9,204 nucleotides of DNA. Source: Methanobacterium sp. (GTDB lineage Archaea > Methanobacteriota > Methanobacteria > Methanobacteriales > Methanobacteriaceae). Position numbers and translations under genes: made by a program. The notes under the pieces are model-generated. The model did no database searches. It was given only the letters and a program-made list of their open reading frames with translations, and was not told the origin of the DNA. Where the stretch lies: assembly GCA_021372715.1 (NCBI GenBank), contig JAJFTX010000181.1, forward strand, positions 1-9,204, given 5' to 3'. This document shows, piece by piece, positions 6,497 to 9,204 of this stretch. Position 1 is the first letter of the stretch; each line of letters starts with the position of its first letter.

Positions 6497-7477
6497 TTAA
6501 GAAACTGCCATAGCCACCGTAACCTTATTAAAGGCTTTTTTTCTGTAAATTAGTTTTGAATTTCCCCCAGCCACCAGCAGAGAAACAGGCTCACATATAC
6601 CCGGTACACCAAACTTTCTCCTAACAAAAGAAGATTCTGATATATGAGGATGTTCAAATTTCTTTAAATCATCCAAGGAAACGAATTTCAAAGGCAACGA
6701 TAAAACTTTCGCCGCTTCCAAAATACCTGTCTCATCTCTTTTTATATCAGCAGTTGCCATACAATCAATTCTTTCAGGAGGAATCCCCAGATGATGGCTA
6801 ACTTCATTTATAGCAGACAATACAGAGTCAGTTGTAACTCCTTTTCGTGACCCCACACCTACTACTAGTTTTTTTGGAGTTAAAAAAGATTGATGTTCAT
6901 TAAAAAATACTTGAATTCTGTTTGATGAATACTTATCATAGGAATTTTTAAGCAGTTCATCCTGGAATAAATACTCATAACGAGGTGGAACAGCTAATTT
7001 AACCTTAAATCCCTCAACTAAAGCTTTATTTATATTTAATATTACAGACGGTATCTCAATGTCCATATAATATTTATAAGCCAAACTATCTATTCCCATT
7101 TTATTATTAACATCAGTTGCGGTTGTAATCACCGGATCTGATCCGGTTATATCAGCTAATTTTAATGTTAAATTATTAGCACCGCCATGATGTCCTGATA
7201 AGAGGCTGATGATGTGTTTGGATTTCTCATCCATAACTAAAATAGCAGGATCTTCAATTTTATTTTTAATATGTTGGCAAACATTCCTAACCATTATTCC
7301 AGTAGCCATAATACCCAATATACAATCATAAATAGAGAATATATCATTTAAAGTGGATTTAACATTTTTATGAAATAGATCCACTTGGGTGATAGAGGGA
7401 TCCATTTCCAGTGTAAGAGACAATTCATGGGCGAGTCTCTGACCTGCTGATGTAACACTTATTATAGCTATTCTCAT
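6497..7477 (-). CDS. cbiG: Cobalt-precorrin-5A hydrolase CbiG
   Basis: CbiG opens the delta-lactone of cobalt-precorrin-5A and releases acetaldehyde in the anaerobic (early cobalt) route to cobamides. From the ATG at 7477 it has 326 residues. The N-terminal domain begins MRIAIISVTSAGQRLA. It contains GIMATGIMVRNVC (about 55-67), VMDEKSKHIISLLSGHHGGAN (81-101) and TGSDPVITTATDVN (111-124), all typical of CbiG. A variable middle part follows (about 125-200). The C-terminal CbiG domain has VVGVGSRKGV (205-214), ATADIKRDETGI (241-252) and GVPGICEPVSLLVAGG (290-305). Length is typical for archaeal CbiG. An in-frame TTG at 7513 would add 12 residues of poor family fit (VIYLFTHQIDS), only three bases from GAGG, so I reject it. 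A TATA-like element sits 25 bases before the ATG and no ribosome site is visible, suggesting a leaderless start. cbiB lies 115 bases upstream on the same strand. The other corrin-ring genes are not in the window. Confidence 0.95.
   Translation of the reverse strand: MRIAIISVTSAGQRLAHELSLTLEMDPSITQVDLFHKNVKSTLNDIFSIYDCILGIMATGIMVRNVCQHIKNKIEDPAILVMDEKSKHIISLLSGHHGGANNLTLKLADITGSDPVITTATDVNNKMGIDSLAYKYYMDIEIPSVILNINKALVEGFKVKLAVPPRYEYLFQDELLKNSYDKYSSNRIQVFFNEHQSFLTPKKLVVGVGSRKGVTTDSVLSAINEVSHHLGIPPERIDCMATADIKRDETGILEAAKVLSLPLKFVSLDDLKKFEHPHISESSFVRRKFGVPGICEPVSLLVAGGNSKLIYRKKAFNKVTVAMAVS
7131..7147. repeat. Perfect 17-base palindrome inside cbiG
   Basis: ACCGGATC and GATCCGGT flank a single T, giving two fully complementary 8-base arms, unusually GC-rich for this window. 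It falls in the cbiG codons for the conserved ITGSDPVIT motif, so protein constraint may explain much of it. Confidence 0.6.
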
Positions 7478-7498
7478 ACTATCGATTTGGTGAGTGAA

Positions 7499-7506
7499 TA
7501 AATAAA
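7499..7506 (-). promoter_or_regulatory. TATA-like box placed for leaderless cbiG transcription
   Basis: TTTATTTA on the minus strand is centred about 25 bases upstream of the cbiG ATG at 7477, the usual distance from an archaeal TATA box to the transcript start. The intervening sequence has no AGGAGG-like site. A leaderless cbiG message is therefore plausible. Confidence 0.4.
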
Positions 7507-7592
7507 TGACCAAATTCCTCTTTTAGCCAGTTTATTAATTAATATTATCTTTTAATATTTAACAAGAATTATAATTTGTTAAAATTTTAATA

Positions 7593-8516
7593 TTAAACTG
7601 TGAGCAGAAAAATTACAGTTGCGTATATGATGAATGAAATGGTCAGGAAAAATATGATAGTTACTTCTGTAAGTAACACTGCCTGATCAATAACCTCCTT
7701 ATTTAAGGGATTAATATCCTCACCCAATGTATAAATGTTCTTTTTAACCAACTGAACTCCTAAAGCTCCTGCCGCTGCGGCCATGGGATATCCTGAATTA
7801 GGGCTGGGAGTTTTCCTAGCGTCTTCCCTCATGGTCCGGTATGATCTTCTCCAGTCAAGGCCCATTAGAGCTGCTGATAATACCAGGATTATACCAGTGA
7901 TCCGGGCCGGTATATAGTTAGCCAAATCATCAAATCTGGCTGGGAACCATCCGATGATTATGTTCTCTTTATTTTTATAACCAACCATAGCATCCAATGT
8001 ATTTATAATCCTATAAGCCATACCTCCCAGAATTCCTAAAATGAAAGTGTAAAAAAAAGGAGAAATCACAGAATCTGTGATATTTTCTGTTAAACTTTCT
8101 ACAGTAGCTGAAATCAATTCTTTCTGAGAAAGCTTACCAGTGTCCCTGCTTACTAAATATGAAACTAATTGCCTTGATTTAACTATATCAGTATTGATAT
8201 ACATTTTAATCTCATTAGATGTTTTAATAAGTCCTTTAATAGCAAATGTGGTGAACAATATAAAACCGGATAATAAAATATAAATGATCATATTAAACTG
8301 AGCTAATTGAAGAATGAAATACAGGGGAATTATGAATAAGACCAATAATTCAACCGTTAAGAAAAAACCGGATAATCTATTTTTATAAACCAAAAGAGGA
8401 GGCTTTAAAATATCTATTATTTTCCCCATCATAACCACCGGGTGGACAGAAGAAGGCAGTTCACCCCATATTAGATCCAGGAAAAGAGCCAGTAGAATTA
8501 TGACCAAAAGTTCCAT
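7593..8516 (-). CDS. cbiB: Adenosylcobinamide-phosphate synthase CbiB/CobD
   Basis: CbiB is a polytopic membrane enzyme that joins aminopropanol (phosphate) to adenosylcobyric acid, giving adenosylcobinamide (phosphate) late in cobamide synthesis. Length, 307 residues, is normal. The protein starts with a membrane segment (MELLVIILLALFLDLIWGE) running into PSSVHPVVMMGKII (21-34), which carries the family HPV motif. Hydrophobic helices follow at about 50-95, then VSRDTGKL (122-129), TVESLTENITDSVISPFFY (138-156), NTLDAMVGYKN (172-182), GWFPARFDDLANYIPAR (189-205), TPSPNSGYPMAAAAGALGV (236-254) and a C-terminal membrane segment. All conserved polar motifs are present, so the enzyme should be active. 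The ATG has no good ribosome site; AT-rich TATA-like sequence 20-28 bases upstream allows a leaderless start. It precedes cbiG on the same strand and diverges from the DUF2299 gene. In archaeal annotation the same gene is also called cobD. Confidence 0.96.
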   Translation of the reverse strand: MELLVIILLALFLDLIWGELPSSVHPVVMMGKIIDILKPPLLVYKNRLSGFFLTVELLVLFIIPLYFILQLAQFNMIIYILLSGFILFTTFAIKGLIKTSNEIKMYINTDIVKSRQLVSYLVSRDTGKLSQKELISATVESLTENITDSVISPFFYTFILGILGGMAYRIINTLDAMVGYKNKENIIIGWFPARFDDLANYIPARITGIILVLSAALMGLDWRRSYRTMREDARKTPSPNSGYPMAAAAGALGVQLVKKNIYTLGEDINPLNKEVIDQAVLLTEVTIIFFLTISFIIYATVIFLLTV

Positions 8517-8533
8517 ATCATGAACTCTTAAAA

Positions 8534-8547
8534 TTAAATAATTAATA
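8534..8547 (-). promoter_or_regulatory. TATA-like region upstream of cbiB
   Basis: The minus strand reads TATTAATTATTTAA here, centred 21-27 bases before the cbiB ATG, with only AAGAG between. This spacing fits leaderless or very short-leader transcription. The whole spacer is AT-rich, so the exact element is uncertain. Confidence 0.3.
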
Positions 8548-8600
8548 GTTTTTTAATTGAAATAATTAGAATAAAAATATCTAAAATTAATTATTAGATA

Positions 8601-8656
8601 ACATATAATAAACATTGAATTAAATTATAAAAATCTAATAAAAAAAATCAAGGTGA
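8601..8656 (+). promoter_or_regulatory. TATA-like box and AGGTGA ribosome site of the DUF2299 gene
   Basis: ACATATAATAA (8601-8611) predicts a transcript start near 8632. AGGTGATT (8651-8658) pairs well with the archaeal 16S 3' end. It lies 5 bases before TTG 8662 but overlaps GTG 8653, so it decides the start in favour of the TTG. Confidence 0.5.
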
Positions 8657-8661
8657 TTGAT

Positions 8662-9147
8662 TTGGTTAAAAAAGTAGAAGATAAAGTCCAAAAATGGCTT
8701 TCCGATGTGGGAATATTCCGAAAGAAAGTTCCCGATGACAACACCAATTTCCATTTCATAATAAATTATCCTGAAGAAAATGTGATGGATGTAATACAGC
8801 CCAAAGGAAATCCAGACCTGGTGGTTATTGGATGTGCTACCAATGTAAGTCCAGAACATTCTGATGAGATGAAAAAATTATCATCAACACAAAAAGAGGA
8901 GTTTATTTGGGATTTAAGGTATATGTTAAATGGACAGGGCGTGGACTTCCAATTACAACATCCAAATAATGTATTAGAAAGTTTCTTAATAACATCCGAG
9001 ATATATGAAGATGGACTAAGCAAAGACCGTTTAATACATACTATTAAAACGATATTCAGGTCAAAAATACAATGCGTATGGAAAATACAACAAGAATTTG
9101 GTAGTGGAGATGGAAAAGGCTCAGCATCAGATAGTATGTATGTTTAA
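8662..9147 (+). CDS. DUF2299 family protein (archaeal, function unknown)
   Basis: This is a cytoplasmic protein of 161 residues if started at TTG 8662. An in-frame GTG at 8653 would add MID, but that GTG is part of the AGGTGA site, so TTG is preferred. The pattern is that of DUF2299: an N-terminal helix VEDKVQKWLSDVG, then VPDDNTNFHFIINYP, VMDVIQPKGNPDLVVIGCATNVSPEH, a helical segment KLSSTQKEEFIWDLRYML, and a beta-rich/helical C-terminal half ending KIQQEFG. The last 15 residues (GSGDGKGSASDSMYV) are a flexible polar tail. There is no signal peptide, membrane segment or recognisable catalytic motif. It stands alone on the plus strand, divergent from cbiB, with its own TATA box and ribosome site. 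I know of no assigned function for this family; the assignment rests on recalled sequence pattern. Confidence 0.85.
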   Translation: MVKKVEDKVQKWLSDVGIFRKKVPDDNTNFHFIINYPEENVMDVIQPKGNPDLVVIGCATNVSPEHSDEMKKLSSTQKEEFIWDLRYMLNGQGVDFQLQHPNNVLESFLITSEIYEDGLSKDRLIHTIKTIFRSKIQCVWKIQQEFGSGDGKGSASDSMYV

Positions 9148-9166
9148 ATATTTGATTTGTTTAAAC
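9142..9166 (+). terminator. AT-rich inverted repeat at the end of the DUF2299 gene
   Basis: GTTTAAA (9142-9148, overlapping the stop codon) and TTTAAAC (9160-9166) form a 7-base stem around an 11-base loop. No long T run follows directly. It may help to end or protect the transcript, but the evidence is weak. Confidence 0.25.
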
Positions 9167-9204
9167 TCCTAAAATCTTGATATCATTTAATTCGATTAGA
9201 AAAA

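Noticed and set aside
7478..7592. A cobalamin riboswitch or other leader RNA before cbiG
   Set aside because: The spacer is only 115 AT-rich bases with no B12-box-like conserved block or extended structure.
8635..9023. Minus-strand ORFs of 74 and 85 codons across the DUF2299 gene
   Set aside because: They are antisense to a gene with a good promoter, ribosome site and family pattern; no start signals support them.
1..9204. CRISPR array, insertion sequence, tRNA or rRNA genes
   Set aside because: I saw no regularly spaced repeats, no transposase motifs with terminal inverted repeats, and no cloverleaf-type or rRNA-like GC-rich segments.

Overview
The window looks like a piece of a Methanobacteriales genome (a Methanobacterium-type methanogen). 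The main evidence is a small subunit of the archaeal family D DNA polymerase (DP1), next to an archaeal UPF0147 protein, a class II aldolase of the methanogen fuculose-phosphate type, CbiG and CbiB for cobamide synthesis, and a DUF2299 protein. Spacers are very AT-rich, and several genes are preceded by archaeal TATA-like boxes and AGGTGA/GGAGGT-type ribosome sites. Genus-level placement is inference.

Layout. The left edge (1-80, minus) holds only the start of a gene with a signal-peptide-like N-terminus. It is followed by about 700 bases with no supportable gene. A CatB/XAT-type hexapeptide acetyltransferase (791-1354, minus) and a MATE/MurJ-superfamily polysaccharide flippase (1851-3476, plus) diverge from a roughly 500-base AT-rich spacer. 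These three genes look like an envelope or surface-carbohydrate segment with unusually long non-coding stretches. From about 3700 onward the content is conserved housekeeping: DP1 (3726-5249, plus) and the aldolase (5396-5986, plus), which converges on UPF0147 (6005-6262, minus). Then come cbiG (6497-7477, minus) and cbiB (7593-8516, minus). The DUF2299 gene (8662-9147, plus) diverges from cbiB.

How the genes work together. DP1 is the nuclease/accessory subunit of the replicative polymerase; its large subunit DP2 is not in this window. CbiG and CbiB act at two separate steps of anaerobic cobamide synthesis (opening of the precorrin-5A lactone, and attachment of the aminopropanol arm). Methanogens need the product for corrinoid methyltransferases. 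The aldolase family has been linked in methanogens to making lactaldehyde for coenzyme F420. The flippase and acetyltransferase probably serve export and decoration of a surface polymer.

I found no insertion sequence, CRISPR array, tRNA/rRNA gene, riboswitch or clearly new system. The most useful second-look items concern translation starts. The left-edge gene and the aldolase both have coding-like sequence and a purine-rich site ahead of a start position that lacks ATG/GTG/TTG. DP1 has an overlapping 8-codon upstream ORF. cbiG appears to be leaderless.
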